From Dryocosmus kuriphilus (lineage: Eukaryota; Arthropoda; Insecta; Hymenoptera; Cynipidae), in assembly GCA_038277395.1 (NCBI GenBank), contig CM076197.1, positions 102,140,442 to 102,204,441 of the forward strand: a stretch of DNA of 64,000 nucleotides, read 5' to 3'. Shown piece by piece: positions 46,508 to 59,528 of the stretch (positions are counted from its first letter, which is position 1; each line of letters opens with the position of its first letter). The notes beneath the pieces were generated by a model, which was not told where the DNA came from, did no database searches, and was given only the letters and a program-made list of their open reading frames with translations. The position numbers were made by a program, and so were the translations under genes.

Positions 46508-47734
46508 TACTTAGCTCTACTAAATCATAAAAAGAACAGGTGCAGTGAAGTAATGCATTTTTTTAAATTACCAAAGATCTTCAAGTGTTAAAAAAGATAC
46601 AAAACATTATATAGACTTATCGAGAAAACAATTATGAAAATCTTTAAATTTATATTTGTTAGTGCCTTAAAATTATATATTTTAAAGCCGTGAGTCGCAT
46701 ACAAAATAGAGCACTTAAAAATATGTAAATTAAAATTTGAAGCGTTCCTAATTATACGATTTAAAATTTAGAAAGTTTCTCATGTTAAGGAATTTGTAAA
46801 TGTCCCGTATGACCGTATTGAAAACTGTCATATATCTTAAAGGCTTGACCAAAGAAATTCTAGGATGGTTAATATATTATTGAACCTCAAAATTCAATAA
46901 TCTTTGAAATAATTTATAAACTCGAAGAAAGTAGCCACAATGGTAAATACAACAAATTTTAAAAGACTAATCTAACTGTGGAAGGAATCTAATCTGCAAA
47001 GGTTTTTGACAATAGTTTTTAAAGATTTTGTATTTACTCTTTCGCTTTAGAAAAAAATCTTAATACCAATTTAATCTGCTTAAAACTTAAAGAATTACAA
47101 ATGTAGAGCATTAAACATTTTTTAAATAGAAATGATCCGTAATGATGCAAATTTAAATTTAAGCTTTTGAAATAAAGTATTTGAGTTTGGAAGCTTTCGA
47201 GATTGCAATATTTCACAGTTTAACCGCTAAAATTTTATAGCCTTATTTTTTATAGCAGGAAGTTTTAAGACACGAATAAATTTAAAGTTATGAAATTTTG
47301 TGAACTTTCGAATACAAAAAGTACAAAGTTAACGAAATATTTATTGAAACTGTTTTGAAATGAACCAGTTTCGATTTAAAACATTCAAAATTTGAAGTGA
47401 GTTGGCACTGCAATATTTAAATTGTACAACTTTAAATCTGGAGCACTGAAAGATGAATTAGAAATTGAACACAAAACAAAGGTGAGTATAAATTATAATG
47501 TAAGCAGATTCGAATTGGAATTGATTCAGATACTTAATCTGCGTAACCAATGGCTCCTTTACTTTAGACTGTGTTGGATAATTACAATGTGCGAGATACT
47601 ATTTACGTCTCATAAGTATGGCACATTCTCTCTTGCTGGGAATTTTCTAAAAAATACTTTTTTTCCCCAAAAAATAAAAAATATTGATTGTTATCAGGTG
47701 CCTTAATTTTTTATATTTTGTTCTTTAATTGAAA
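46508..47734. other. AT-rich gene-less stretch
   Basis: I see only A/T-rich sequence with short ORFs lacking domains. Parts of 46850-47000 resemble the dispersed sequence at 56860-57420. Confidence 0.35.
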
Positions 47735-49325
47735 ACATTCCTATTGTTAATTGTAAGTAAGTTTGAGAAATAAATGAAGCCAAAATTTAGAAAAAAATAT
47801 TTCAGGTTAAAATTTTTTATTTAAGAATAGTTAGAGTTTAATGTTTTTGCTTTCTCTTTAGGTAAAAGTTGCAATTCGTATTTAATCCTAATTTTCTAGG
47901 GATCATTTTATTCCTTGAAAGATTCTCTACAAGTCTCTTTGATACGTTCCCAGGAAAACATTCGAACTTAACAACAAATGCGATAATGTTAGGCCAAGGT
48001 AAGTTAAAAATTACATAACAAGAGTTACGTGAAAGTTACGAAACTTTTTCACCTTCAGAATTATAGCATTTTCCATTTAAAATTCATCAAATAAAGTAAA
48101 AAAAGGCATTTAAACAAATATTTTTCTGATGAATTCAACGTTTGAAATAAAAAAAATGCAGTAGAAAATGCATTAAAATGCATGTCAAATAGACGAACTA
48201 GGAGAGGTTAGGATAAGGTTAAAAATATATGATTTCGTGTATTAACGCTAATTTTTTTTGTATATGATGTAAGTGAAATTTTTTAGAATTAGAAAAAAAA
48301 GTATTATCGTAGGATGTCGTATACTTTGTCGAAATAAGGTTGGTACATATAAGAATATGAAAAATTCCATTCAGAATTTGTTAACTGCTTGCAATTCGAG
48401 TACAATTTTTAAGCCGTAATTATATTATTATGTAATTTTAAACCAACATTTAGTAAAGTAAAATTTTGTAAACTTTAAAAGAATTAATTTTTTTAGTTTA
48501 TGAAAAAATCCTTTTAAAATACCCAGTGTTCAAAGGAAGGTTTAATATAGTCAAATCTTAACAATAAATAAATTTCATTCACGAATTGAAATTTACAAAT
48601 ATTTAAAAAATTGTAAAAATATTATCTTTCTATGGTTTTTATTTCTTTCTTTAATTATATAAAAGAGGTTATCTAAATATTGAACTATTAAAAATAAGAA
48701 TATAACCTATTAGAGATAATCTTTTAAATCAGCCATTCTCAAACGTTACATTTAAATATGTTTATAATTTTTTGAATTTATACAATATTGTATATCACTA
48801 AGGACAATACGACTTTTTAGTAATATAATATGTGCAAATTAATTAATTTGACTTAAAAATGAATATTTTAATAGTACATTGTGCACCAAGGAACTTAATA
48901 AGTTTTTATACACCAAGGACATGATTTGCAAGTTTCGTGCTCCCGATAATCATGTATCGCAGGGGAGGTCTGACATGGCGAATCCAATCGGTACAATTCA
49001 CTTTTAGGGCAGGTTAGCAAGATTTTTACTGAGCCGGTTGATATTTGCTCGTCTCAAAATTTTGGAAAAATTTGAAAATTTTTGAAATTTTTTTGGAAAT
49101 TGTAATAATTTTTGAAAATTAAATTTTTGTGGGAAATATCAATAATTTTTGAAATTTTCAAAATATTAAAAAATTTCAAAAATTTTCAAAAATTTCCTAA
49201 AATTTCCAAAAAAATTTTAAATTTTTAAAAAGTTCAAAAATTTCAAAAATTATTAAAATTTCCAAAAAAATTCCAAATTTCAAAAATTTCCAAAAATTTT
49301 CAAAAATTTCAAAAAATTTCAAAAT

Positions 49326-49351
49326 CCCCCCCCCCCCCCCCCCCCCCCCCC
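49326..49351 (+). repeat. 26-bp C run
   Basis: Uninterrupted cytosine homopolymer in the left arm of the foldback, directly between the AAAATTTT-type block and CTACCCTTTACCACTCC. Confidence 0.95.
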
Positions 49352-49988
49352 TACCCTTTACCACTCCTTTTGTCTGTAGGTTTTTCATGTACAATACGTA
49401 TTGCTTCAATGTTCCAATGATACGGAGGACAATAATGGAAAGTGGATAGTGGTGGGGGCAGTATAATAATCGCCTCATTATTGTACGGTACAATAATGAG
49501 GCCATTATTGTACTGCTCCCGCCACTGACCCATAACGGACTACTTAAGTGGCTGAAAACAGGCACGTAATACGCGCGAATCATGCCTGCGGTGTATAAAA
49601 TATATAAATTATTACGTTCCATTGCAAAGTAAATATTACGAAACTAAAGATACGTAACTAGTAAGTAACATTTGGGTTAAAATGGTAACGTAACTCGTTT
49701 CCTCCAGCATATGTAACTGTTATTTGCAATGTTGACTGAGTTTTAATTTAAAACATTGTATTTAAGAAAAATATTGTTTATACACCGCAGACATGATCCG
49801 CGGCATATTACGTGCCTGTTTTCAGCCACTTAGATAGCCCGTTATGGATTATTGTTGGAAGCAGTATAGTAATAGCCTCATTATTGTACAATACAATAAT
49901 AAACCATAATTGTCCTCCGTATCATTCGAGCATTAGAGCAGTACGTATTATACACGATAAACCTACAGACAAAAGGAGTGGTACGGGT

Positions 49989-50111
<123 letters not shown>

Positions 50112-50975
50112 TTTTTGGAAATAAAAAAAATTTTTTTTTAATTTTTTTGGAAATTTTTAAAACTTGTTGCAAATTTTAAAAAATTTTTGGAAATTTTTGA
50201 AAATTTTTAAAATTTTTGAAATTTGAAATTTTTTTGGAAATTTTAATAATTTTTCAAATTTTTGGAATTTTTGGAAATTTTGAAAATTTTTGAAATTTTT
50301 AAAATTTCAAAAATTATTAAAATTACCAAAAAAATTTAATTTTCAAAAATTTTCAAAGATTTCCAAAAATTTTCAAAAATTTCAAAAATTATTAACATTT
50401 CCAAAAAAAATTCAAATTTCAAAAATTTTCAGACGAGCAAATATCAACCGGCTCAGTAAAAATCTTGTTAACCGGCCCTAAAAGTGAATTGTACCGATTG
50501 GACTCGCCGCGTCAGACCTTCCCTGCGATACATGATAATCGGGGGCACGAAACTTGCAAATCATGTCCTTGGTGTATAAAGTATAATGTGCATCATGGAA
50601 CTAGATTGGTCATTACGCCTTGTGTGTTTGCAATCCTCGTCTACGACTTGTATTGCAAACTCACACGCGGCGTATAATGACCAACTTAATTTCCTTGGTG
50701 CACAATGTACTATTATTCAAATAAAAATTTTATAATTCCTAAGTAAAGACTTTAAAATAAAAATGTAACAAAGAAATTGGTAGAGAATCTTTTAAAGAAC
50801 AAAATGAGCCCTAAAACACTAGGATTAAATAAGAATTGCAACTTTCACCTAGAGGGAAAGCAAAAACATCAAACTCTAAATAACTATTGTTAAATAAATA
50901 GTTTTAACCTGAAATATTTTTTCTCTAGTTTGCCCTTGGTTCTCTTTCAAACTTAGTTACAATTAAGAATGGGAA

Positions 50976-51689
50976 TATTTTTCTCGATTTTATAAATCAT
51001 TTTTAGCAATGCTCATTTTTGAACTTGAGATAACTTCAGTACATCCTTTAAAGAAAAATGGATACGTTCTGAAATTCAATTAGATCTACTCAGGTGAAAA
51101 ATTGAGAACCACGTAACACGGGTAGTAGGGCACGTTAGGTTGTTAGAGGTTAGGTTATGTGAAGGAGGATGGGGGCGGGGATGTGAGTTAGCGGATTAAT
51201 AACGCGTGGCACAAGGCTAATCAGCCGGTGTAGAATTGTACGTAGTAGGTGCCGAGTGCTATGAACCCCCATAACAATATCATATTCACTCGTTGCAAGC
51301 CAACCCCCTTAAGTCATTAACCTCTAAGGTTACCACACTCACCCTTGTGGACCCTGACATAAGCCACACTTAATTACCGGAAAACCTTAGCTTTGGGACT
51401 TTTAACACGCACGAGCGACACTGAATTAATCAATCATGCAGAAACAACAAAGACATCAATACCAGAAAGTCAATTATCGATTAAAAAAATAGGGCATCTT
51501 ACAACGTAGTAAATTTTACTATGCAGTAGATTCTACTAGAGTTAATCTCTTCATATTTGAATTAGTTGAAAACAACTTTAGTAAGCTTTTCTGCTAATTC
51601 ATATAGTGAAATTCTACTAATTCATTCAGTGGCTATTTGATTACCAAATGAAATAATAGAAATTGAACTACTCCTAACTAAATTAGTAG
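50976..51689. other. gene-less sequence
   Basis: It contains GGTTAGAGGTTAGGTTA near 51150, too short to be a telomeric array. From 51500 to 51660 there are several TAGTAGAATTT-like motifs in both orientations, perhaps the end of another MITE. No coding domain was found. Confidence 0.35.
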
Positions 51690-52800
51690 AATATAAAGAT
51701 ATATGTGGTGGTCCAAAAATGCATTCGAAATTATTTTTCGAATTTGTATGTTCCCACCCCCGAAATTTGTCCAAATCCCCAAAAAAATAAATGCATATAT
51801 TTAAAAAAAAAAAGATATTTAAAAGTCCCACAAGCCCCGAGAAGTTGAACAAGTATTTCCCGTAAGAAAAAAAGACGTTTTTGGAAATTTTGGACAGAAT
51901 CATCAATATTATGTCTATCGATTTGTTCCTTCACGTTTCTCTTAACAATTAGCCATAGAATATTAATAAAAAATTCCTTTTTGAATGTCACCCCCATAAT
52001 GTAGAGTAAAAATACTTTATTCCGATAAAAATGGAATACTATTTAAAAATTGGCTCTCGTTGATGTTCGTTTATTTTTTGTTCATAACTAAAAAGCCAAA
52101 GAAAATTTGAAAATTGCAGAAAAAACCGCAACTTTCTAGCATTATTTAAAGCGAATATTATTGTAAACAATAGTAAATTGTTTAAATGAATTATTTTTGT
52201 TAAACTGCATTAATTATTAGAAGAAGAACAATAGATGAAGATGAACAATAATAAATTGTTCAAACAATTATGTTTGTTAACTGAGAATAAGTATTGCCTC
52301 ATGCCAAGTGAAAAGTTGAAAACAATAATAAATTGTTTAAACAATTTATTTAAACATACAATTATAAGTATGAAGTAATATTTTATGTATTAGAAACAAT
52401 TTTTACAAAAATAAACCGCAAAAAAATAAGAATTAGCGACAAATACTCGCAAAATCCAATTTTTCTCTCACGGGGCTGAAATTCAAAAAGTAATTATTTA
52501 TTCGGATTTTATGGCTGATTGTGAAGAGAAATATCGAGGGATGAGTCGATAGATATAATATTGACGATTCTATCCAAAATTTACAAAAACGTCTTTTTTT
52601 CTTACGGGAAATACATGTTAAACTTCGCGGAGTTTGTGGGACCTCTAAATATCATTTTTTTCGAAACAAGAAATACGTATTTATTTCTTTGGAGATTCGA
52701 ACGAATGTGGGGAGTAGGAGCATATAAATTCAAAAAAAGAATTTTTTACTGCCTTAATGTACACATACAAATTGTCCAGATCTACCTGGGCTGAAATGAT
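51690..52800. repeat. foldback with arms of about 300 bp
   Basis: The left arm (about 51690-51975) and right arm (about 52505-52800) are diverged inverted copies. Landmarks include TTTCCCGTAAGAAAAAAAGACG / CGTCTTTTTTTCTTACGGGAA, CCCACAAG / GTTTGTGGGAC, and a CAATATTATGTCTATCGA block. The spacer of about 520 bp is AT-rich with AATAGTAAATTGTTTAAA repeats. Apparent proteins from both arms are mirror readings of the same sequence. Confidence 0.65.
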
Positions 52801-54809
52801 AGAAATAAGAATGCTGATAAGAAATGCCCCGAAGAAAAGAAAGCTAATGTAATTTCAAGTACAATTTGTTTCCAATTTGTGTTCTTATCGTAGAGAAAAT
52901 GAGAAAAATCCAACAAGCCAAATTTTCTCGAAAATCCAAAGTCCCAATAGTGAACTCAGTTTTCCCGTAACTAGGTTCCTGCATCTATCGGCGAATTCAC
53001 CGAAGAAAACTGTTTACGCGAAGAGTGTGAAAATCAGGTTCGCGCTCAGTGAAGTTTAAATTACAAAAGTTTTGATACGTCCCCGAGGTTTATTGCGAAT
53101 CTCATATAAAAACAAGCGCGAGGGGTCAGAAAAGAAGTGAAAAAATTCGATCCAGAATAAAAACGTTTTTCTTGTTTTTAAGTTTAGGGTAGTAAGACGT
53201 CTTTTAATTTGGTTTAGAATTTTTTGAATAATTATCTGCTGCTTTGCTCTGAAGCTCACTATTAAGTGAGATTTCTTTGTGAATCAATTGTGATTAAAAA
53301 AGAGACGTCGAAAATGGCTTGCTTTCAATTAAAGTGAGATTCGAATCGAACAAATAGATAAAATGGAGCCCTTGAAAGATTTATTCAGGAACGTTGTCAA
53401 TGACCATCGATTTGCAATTCATACGTCGTCACGCATGTTTATTACATTCATAAACATCGCTTCTCGGGACTGAAAACATATTTATCATCGTATCGTTGAT
53501 TTCATAATGTTGCATCGAGTAGGCAGAAGAAAATTTAATCGCAAGATCACCCGGATTCATTATTACGTCCTGCGGTATCGATGCGAGTCGATCGACTCGT
53601 CGCATAAATCGACACGCGGACATAATCGCACAAAGAATTCAAGTTGTAAAGGATAATTTATTGTCTATTATGATGCGATTAGATTTTCATAATCGCCAGA
53701 ATTTCCCGGAAGCACGGTACATTGTTTATTTTTCTGGAAATTTTCACTTAAGTGATCTTTAACATTTGAATTATACGTTTCTTTATTATTAAAATTTTTT
53801 ATATATTTTACAAGTTAAAACATCTAAGCAATATTAAATACTTAAAAAAATAGCTTTCAGCTTCAAAATAAAAAAAGTTTTACGAATGTTGCGATATGTT
53901 ATCTCTAAATAGAACGCATGCAATATTCATAAAACAGTAACAACAAATGTTAAATTTTCTATCTATATCGGGAAACAAATTCGTAATAATTTTTATTTTT
54001 CGGCTAAAAGTATCAGCTATCTAGTTCTGCTTTATGAAGTGTGTAATGATACCGTATGGGACAGCGTACAAAACCCAGAGGAGACATAAAAACGAAACTA
54101 CGTATGTATTTTTTTACGGGATACCGTGAAATAGAAGGTGGAGGGAGGGAGGATTCGATATATTATTGGTGAAGCAGCAATCATAAAATTCCACCCATCG
54201 TCCACACAAGGTTCATCGAATTTGACTACGAATTGTGTTGTTCTTGTTCACGTACGAAATGTAGGGATGTAAATAGATCTGTAAACCAAATATACCGTCA
54301 GCAGTATTTTCAGCATTTGATACGTTTCTCGAAAGAAACGGACAAAGAAAACGTATTCGGACATCTTCTCCCCAAAAAGATGTTTTTTCATGATGTTATG
54401 AATCAAGAAGAAAATGTTCAAAGAATGCTTATTCCATCATCGAGTTTTAAGAATTATTATCTAATACAATATTGGATTCAATTGAATTGATAATAATCTT
54501 TTATCGTAAATATAAGATAATATACTGCTAACTACATTTATCAGTACAAATATTTTCATAGTATCAATACTCTTCTTTGATTGGATAAAAAAAAATATTA
54601 ACACTAAAAATCCTTAAGACATTTCCATTACAAGCCGCAATGGACAATTTCTTAGAACGAAAGAAAATGAAAGGTCGTAAGTATAATCATCCGATACGAC
54701 CCCGAAGAACATAATCGCTGTTGTAGGGTTTCTACCTTCGGGAGAAAATAAGTCGCTTTTAAATTTGAAATCAAGTCTTTACAATCTTTTTTACTGAAAC
54801 TATCTGAAG
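52801..54809. other. gene-less stretch with a CpG-containing patch
   Basis: 53390-53730 is richer in CG dinucleotides than its neighbours (GCGAGTCGATCGACTCGTCGC palindrome near 53580). It has a 64-codon minus ORF without a domain. A regulatory element is possible but unsupported. The ORF at 54233-54490 has no recognisable domain. Confidence 0.35.
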
Positions 54810-56100
54810 CTATCAGCTTACTTAGTACCCCAGGAACAGTATTTAGCAAAGTACTCATTCGCAAAGTCATGGAAATAACGAAAGCCAAGTTATGGGAGCT
54901 CCAATGCGAATTTATGCCAGGGAGATCATGTGCAGATCAAATATTTAGTTTGCGACAAATTACACAAAACGGTTTGAGAGTAAGCAAAAAAGTTTTCTGC
55001 ACGTTCATTGACCTGGAGAAAGCTTTCTACAAGGTTGATAGAGTTAAACTTTGGGAGGTTCTGAAAGAGTATGGAGACAATGGTTGGCTTCTTAAATCAA
55101 TCAAAGCAATATATGAAAATAGTAGAGCGAGCGTAAGGGTAAATGGACAGCTGAGTGAATAGTTTGATATCAGGCAGGGAGTCAGGCAAGGTTGCGTCAT
55201 ATGGATAAATGTCTACGAATGGCGTATTTAGACGAAGAAGTTGTTGATCTCGGAGCAGTGAAAGTATGTAGTTTGACTTTCGCAGACGATGAAGAACTTG
55301 TGTCAGAATCTGCGGAAAATTTGCAGAGAATGTTGAGCAAACTGAATGATATCGCGAAGAGTATGGGGTGAAAGATTAATGTAAATAAAACAAAAATTAG
55401 CGTGTTCGAAAGAAGCGATGAGAAAACAGTATACAATATTGGTCTAAACGGAGAGGGAATTGAACAAGTTGACCATTTCGTGTATCTTGGAAGCTTGTTT
55501 GCTGTTGACGGAAAGGTCGATAGAGAAATTTCCAAACGTATAAACGATGGTAGGAAGGTTATAGGCAGTGTACGAGACATTAACAGAAGTAAAAATGTGA
55601 CAAATAAAGCCAAAATTGCAATATATAATTCTGTACTTGCACCTACTGTGCTGTATGATAGCGAGACTTGGACATGCCCAGAGAAGGATAGAAGTAAAGT
55701 GAACGCGGTTGGAATGCGTTTCCTGCGGAATATTTGTGGTAAAACACTAATAGATAAAGTCAGTAACGAGTGGGTTCTGAAAGAATGTGGCGTAGAAGAA
55801 ACTCGGATGGACAAAAGTGAAAGAAATTTGTTGAGATGGTTTGGTCATGTTGAGAGAATGGATGAAGAATGTTTAACGAAGCAAGTATATCTAGGAAAAG
55901 TGAACGGTCACGCACCGAGAGGTAGACCGAGGAAAGAATGGTAGAATACAAGAAGAATACAAGAGCTTGCATGAAAGGGTGTATGGGTATAAAAGAAGCA
56001 AAAGTTGTATGCCAGGGTAGAGATGTATGGCGAAGAATAGCCTATAAGAAATGTGTGACGATCGCCCTGGTGGAAGGCTTTGCCTAGTGAATATGGTTTG
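54810..56100 (+). pseudogene. non-LTR retrotransposon (LINE) reverse transcriptase fragment
   Basis: The frame leading into 54869 reads L-L-S-T-P-G-T-V-F-S-K-V-L-I. Then 54869-55162 has F-M-P-G-R-S-C-A-D-Q-I-F, T-F-I-D-L-E-K-A-F and V-R-V-N-G-Q-L-S. After a TAG comes G-V-R-Q-G-C-V, then a deletion near 55195. The next frame has T-F-A-D-D (catalytic aspartates), a TGA near 55370, and from 55402 to 55944 a tail with V-Y-L-G-S-L, D-S-E-T-W-T, R-W-F-G-H-V-E-R-M and R-G-R-P-R-K-E-W. This is the C-terminal half of an insect endonuclease/reverse-transcriptase LINE, possibly RTE-like. The endonuclease and 5' part are missing. The sequence to about 56380 may be its 3' tail. Confidence 0.85.
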
Positions 56101-56497
56101 GCTTGAGCGTATGTATCCCTATATGACTGTGCGAAGCTGTCCACCAGGGGTGATTGCTAGAGAGATCGATCAGCGACCCGGCTCGGAGCGGTGTTGTGGG
56201 ATTAGTGTGTTGTTTGAATGAGCAGCATACGACTTTTGGATCGATCTATAATCCATAACTTCCAATACGTACTCCTTTCCTTCCACAATCATACAAATTT
56301 CCTAATCCCTGGTAATGTAAAGAGGCTAGAACCGAGAGAGTTTATGCTTACCCCGAAAGGGAAACGGCTTAATGGTTAATATTATTTGTAAGCTTTCTGG
56401 AACTGTTTTTTATTGTCTTCTAAGTGAAGCCCTATTTTATAACGAAATTTAAGTGAAGAAATTCAGGCATTCCTGCAAAAAATAGATATCTTAATTT

Positions 56498-56590
56498 GAA
56501 ACCAGCGTAGCTCAGGTAGTAAAGTGCTTGGGTTATATCCAGTACAATAAATGAGTACAGTCACGTTCGTGCGTTCGAATCCCGATAAAA
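56498..56590 (+). ncRNA. tRNA-like sequence, probable SINE head or tRNA pseudogene
   Basis: TAGCTCAGGTAG (56508-56519) fits a Pol III A box and CGTTCGAATCC (56572-56582) fits a B box at 10 of 11 positions. The 64-bp spacing is slightly long. Flanks do not form a proper acceptor stem and no clean anticodon arm was found, so a functional tRNA is unlikely. It stands just downstream of the LINE fragment's presumed tail, and LINEs mobilise SINEs of this kind. Confidence 0.5.
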
Positions 56591-56599
56591 ATTACCTTG

Positions 56600-57907
56600 T
56601 TAATAAAGTTCCACATCTTCTTTGCCTTCTGATTAAAACTATATTTTCATTATTTTTTTCAATTTTCTCACTGATTTTTTAATATAAATTAACTTCCAAA
56701 GTATCGTGTCATAGCCAAAATTATTATTTCTCCAGCAAGCATGAATTAAAATAATGAAAAGATAAAAACAATAATTATTCAATTGCTTCTCCCTGAGTAA
56801 AATATCTTTTATACATATTTGCAATAATTCAATATACTGTCTACCGTTACGGAATTTTCCGTAGACTAACACATTTTCAGCTTATCTCCACGTCTCATCC
56901 AATCTTATTCTCTAGCCCTAGCACTATACTTGATCGTTTAATCTTACGGAAAATTTCGTAACATTAGTCAGTGCCATAATTCAAACTTTAAGGAAAAAGA
57001 CATTTTAAATGTTTTAGGGATACTCTTCAGTTATCAAAATTTTTCAGATTCTCTATCAAATATAAGTCTTTGAAATAATTTACAAAATCGAAAAAAAGTC
57101 CCATTGTTAAATAGAACACATTTTAAAAAGAGAAATGAAAGTGTGAATAAGAAAAAAAAAATTGAATCTGTAACCGTTTGCTTAAGATTAGTTATTTGAG
57201 ATTTGAAAAATTGTTTCATGTAAATTTAACTTATATTTTAATAGAAAACGATCTAAATAGAATTGAGGAAAATATTTTAAAGAACAAAATAAACTATCAT
57301 AATGATAAAGATCAAATATAAATTGCGATTTTTTTTCTAAATTAAAATAAAAAAGTTAAAAATATTAAATAACTAATGTTAAATAAGCATTTAAAGAGTC
57401 AAGTATTTTTTTAAAAGTCGGACTTATATTCCTGTTTCAAAATCTATTATATTTAAAAATACGGCTACTTTCCTCGAATTGTGACAAACTATTTTAAAGA
57501 TTATATTCCATTTTGAGATTCAAGAACTAGTGAGTATAAAATAGTTTTTAATTAATTTTCAAATATATATTTATTGTTGTTCTATTCTGAATTCGAACTC
57601 AAGTTTCAAACAAATACTACTCAAATTTGACGAAAAATCCTTAGTCAATCTCTTTAGCTCAGATGATTAGATATTAAATAGTTAAATAAAATAATTTATC
57701 AGGCTTTAGAACAATAAGCCGATAATAAAAGATTAAACAATATTCAAATCAACCGTGCGGCTTTGATATAGGTACTGAAAATTATTAATGTAATGATCAG
57801 TATGAGAGTTTGCTTATTATAAACTACAATATTTCACATATTTTAAAATGTTTTCATTCATTTTTCAACTAATTTGTTATTGTTTAAACAATCTTAACGT
57901 TTAAACA
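56600..57907. other. AT-rich gene-less stretch; part resembles the outer arms of the large foldback
   Basis: Around 57240-57420 the order AACAAAATAAACT, AAATATAAATTGCGA, AAATAACTAATGTTAAATAA resembles 50795-50900 (and, inverted, 47735-47945), so this is a dispersed repeat. No coding domain was found. Confidence 0.4.
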
Positions 57908-58275
57908 AAATTTCGACACTTTCGTGCCTTTAAAGCCCATAATCTCGTTTTTCGAAACGGTGGTTTTAAGAAATATGCTAAAGGATGTTTGGATTAACGC
58001 GTATGAATAGCAGTTCAAAAACTACCGCAATGGCGACACTATGCTATCCGCTAACGTTGTGCTCGCTGTACGATCTTTTTTAGAGACATTGAACTTAAAG
58101 AAACATAGTCTGCTGTCGACAATATATTTACACTTTTCACGTGAATAGAACCCATAGTCTTTCGTTAACGTCATTTTTCTACTCCTTAGGGTACAGAAAG
58201 TACATTCTACTCACACCGCTCGAAAAACGAGATTGTGGGTTCACTACACAGGCACGAGAAAGAGCCGAAATCATG
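57908..58275. repeat. 368-bp element with inverted ends (MITE-like)
   Basis: The left side TTTCGTGCC...CCCATAATCTCGTTTTTCGA is matched inverted by 58220-58270 (TCGAAAAACGAGATTGTGGG...GGCACGAGAAAG). The arms match over about 75 bp. No ORF is present. Confidence 0.5.
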
Positions 58276-59528
58276 GGGGTGTTATAAAAAGTACATTTTT
58301 CGAAATTTTTCGACTGTTTGTAGTGTAATCTTTATTTTATTTAATTATAAGTATAAAATAATTTTTGAGTTATTCTTTCAAAATTGAAGATAGATTTACA
58401 AACAAAGGTTATATCCGCTAAAGCCAAAATGTATTCGGGCGCCAGATCTCCACGGTCAGTGATTAATGAATTAAATATATATCTTATTTACGTTTATTTT
58501 ATATAATTGATAAATTTTAGCGGGACCTCGGGCTAGTCGTAGTTACGGCTTGGTAGAGAGGGAGTGGAACGGTAAATAGAATAATAATTTTTAATAAATT
58601 TAAATATAAATTTATTAATAACAATTTATTAATTTAGTTAGTTATAATTTAAATTTCGACTACAAATTCTCAAAACTTATTCAATAAACATAAAACATTT
58701 AAAAATTAGACAAGAATACCATAAAATTTAATAACGAATAATTATTCAAAAACTTTAGGATCTCTCGTCCGTTTCTCTGGATTGGAAAAAAAAAGGAAGG
58801 GTCCTAACAAAATTAGGAGTAAATAGGTAACAGTCACAAATAGGATCCAAAATGGTCTAAATAGGGACAAATGGTCTAAATATATAATAAAGGGAAGATA
58901 AAGTCACAAAAAGAACAATCACAATAATAATTCCAATCTAAGGAATCTCAGTACATAAAACACATTTAAAAATATACAAAATAAAATTAAAATTCCCTTA
59001 AATAAGACAAATAAATACCTTGACTTGGGAATAAGTAATAACCAGAACACACTTAATAACTTTAAAGGTCGTTTAAACTTATTTTTACAAGAGAATTAAA
59101 CTGTACGTCTTGATACTCTGGAAGCTGCTCGACGAAAGATGGTTGGAAAAAAATATTGTTGACTTCCTTCACAACGAACTTGATCTTCAATTTCTTGTTT
59201 TTAAACAATCTCTTGCGTTGCTAGGTGACGTAGTTAGAGAAGAAAATATTCAAATTTGAAATTAGAAGGGGCACTGCAGTGTTCCAAATAATAATGTATT
59301 TTATAGTTGATGTTCTTCCAAATAATTCCAACTTGATCAGATCAACGTACAGTCGATTAAGTGGGCCTCGTGCACAAAGCTTTTCATTTAATATTTTTGA
59401 AAAGGATATGACAAAACCTTCCAAGGAGATGGAAACTCAAGGGTTCATAAAATTATTAGAACATGAATGCAGAAAGGCATAACACAACAATCTCATCCAT
59501 CACATGATTCATCCAAGGTCCTTAGGTA
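58276..59528. other. AT-rich gene-less stretch
   Basis: Contains AATTTATTAATAAC palindromic A/T runs near 58580-58640. The 67-codon ORFs near 59220-59480 on both strands have no domain. Confidence 0.35.

Noticed and set aside
51140..51160. TTAGG-like letters suggestive of an insect telomeric repeat
   Set aside because: Only a few imperfect units, not an array.
55197..55972. 205-codon minus-strand ORF and a 70-codon companion
   Set aside because: Shadow of the LINE reverse-transcriptase tail on the plus strand, which has recognisable motifs.
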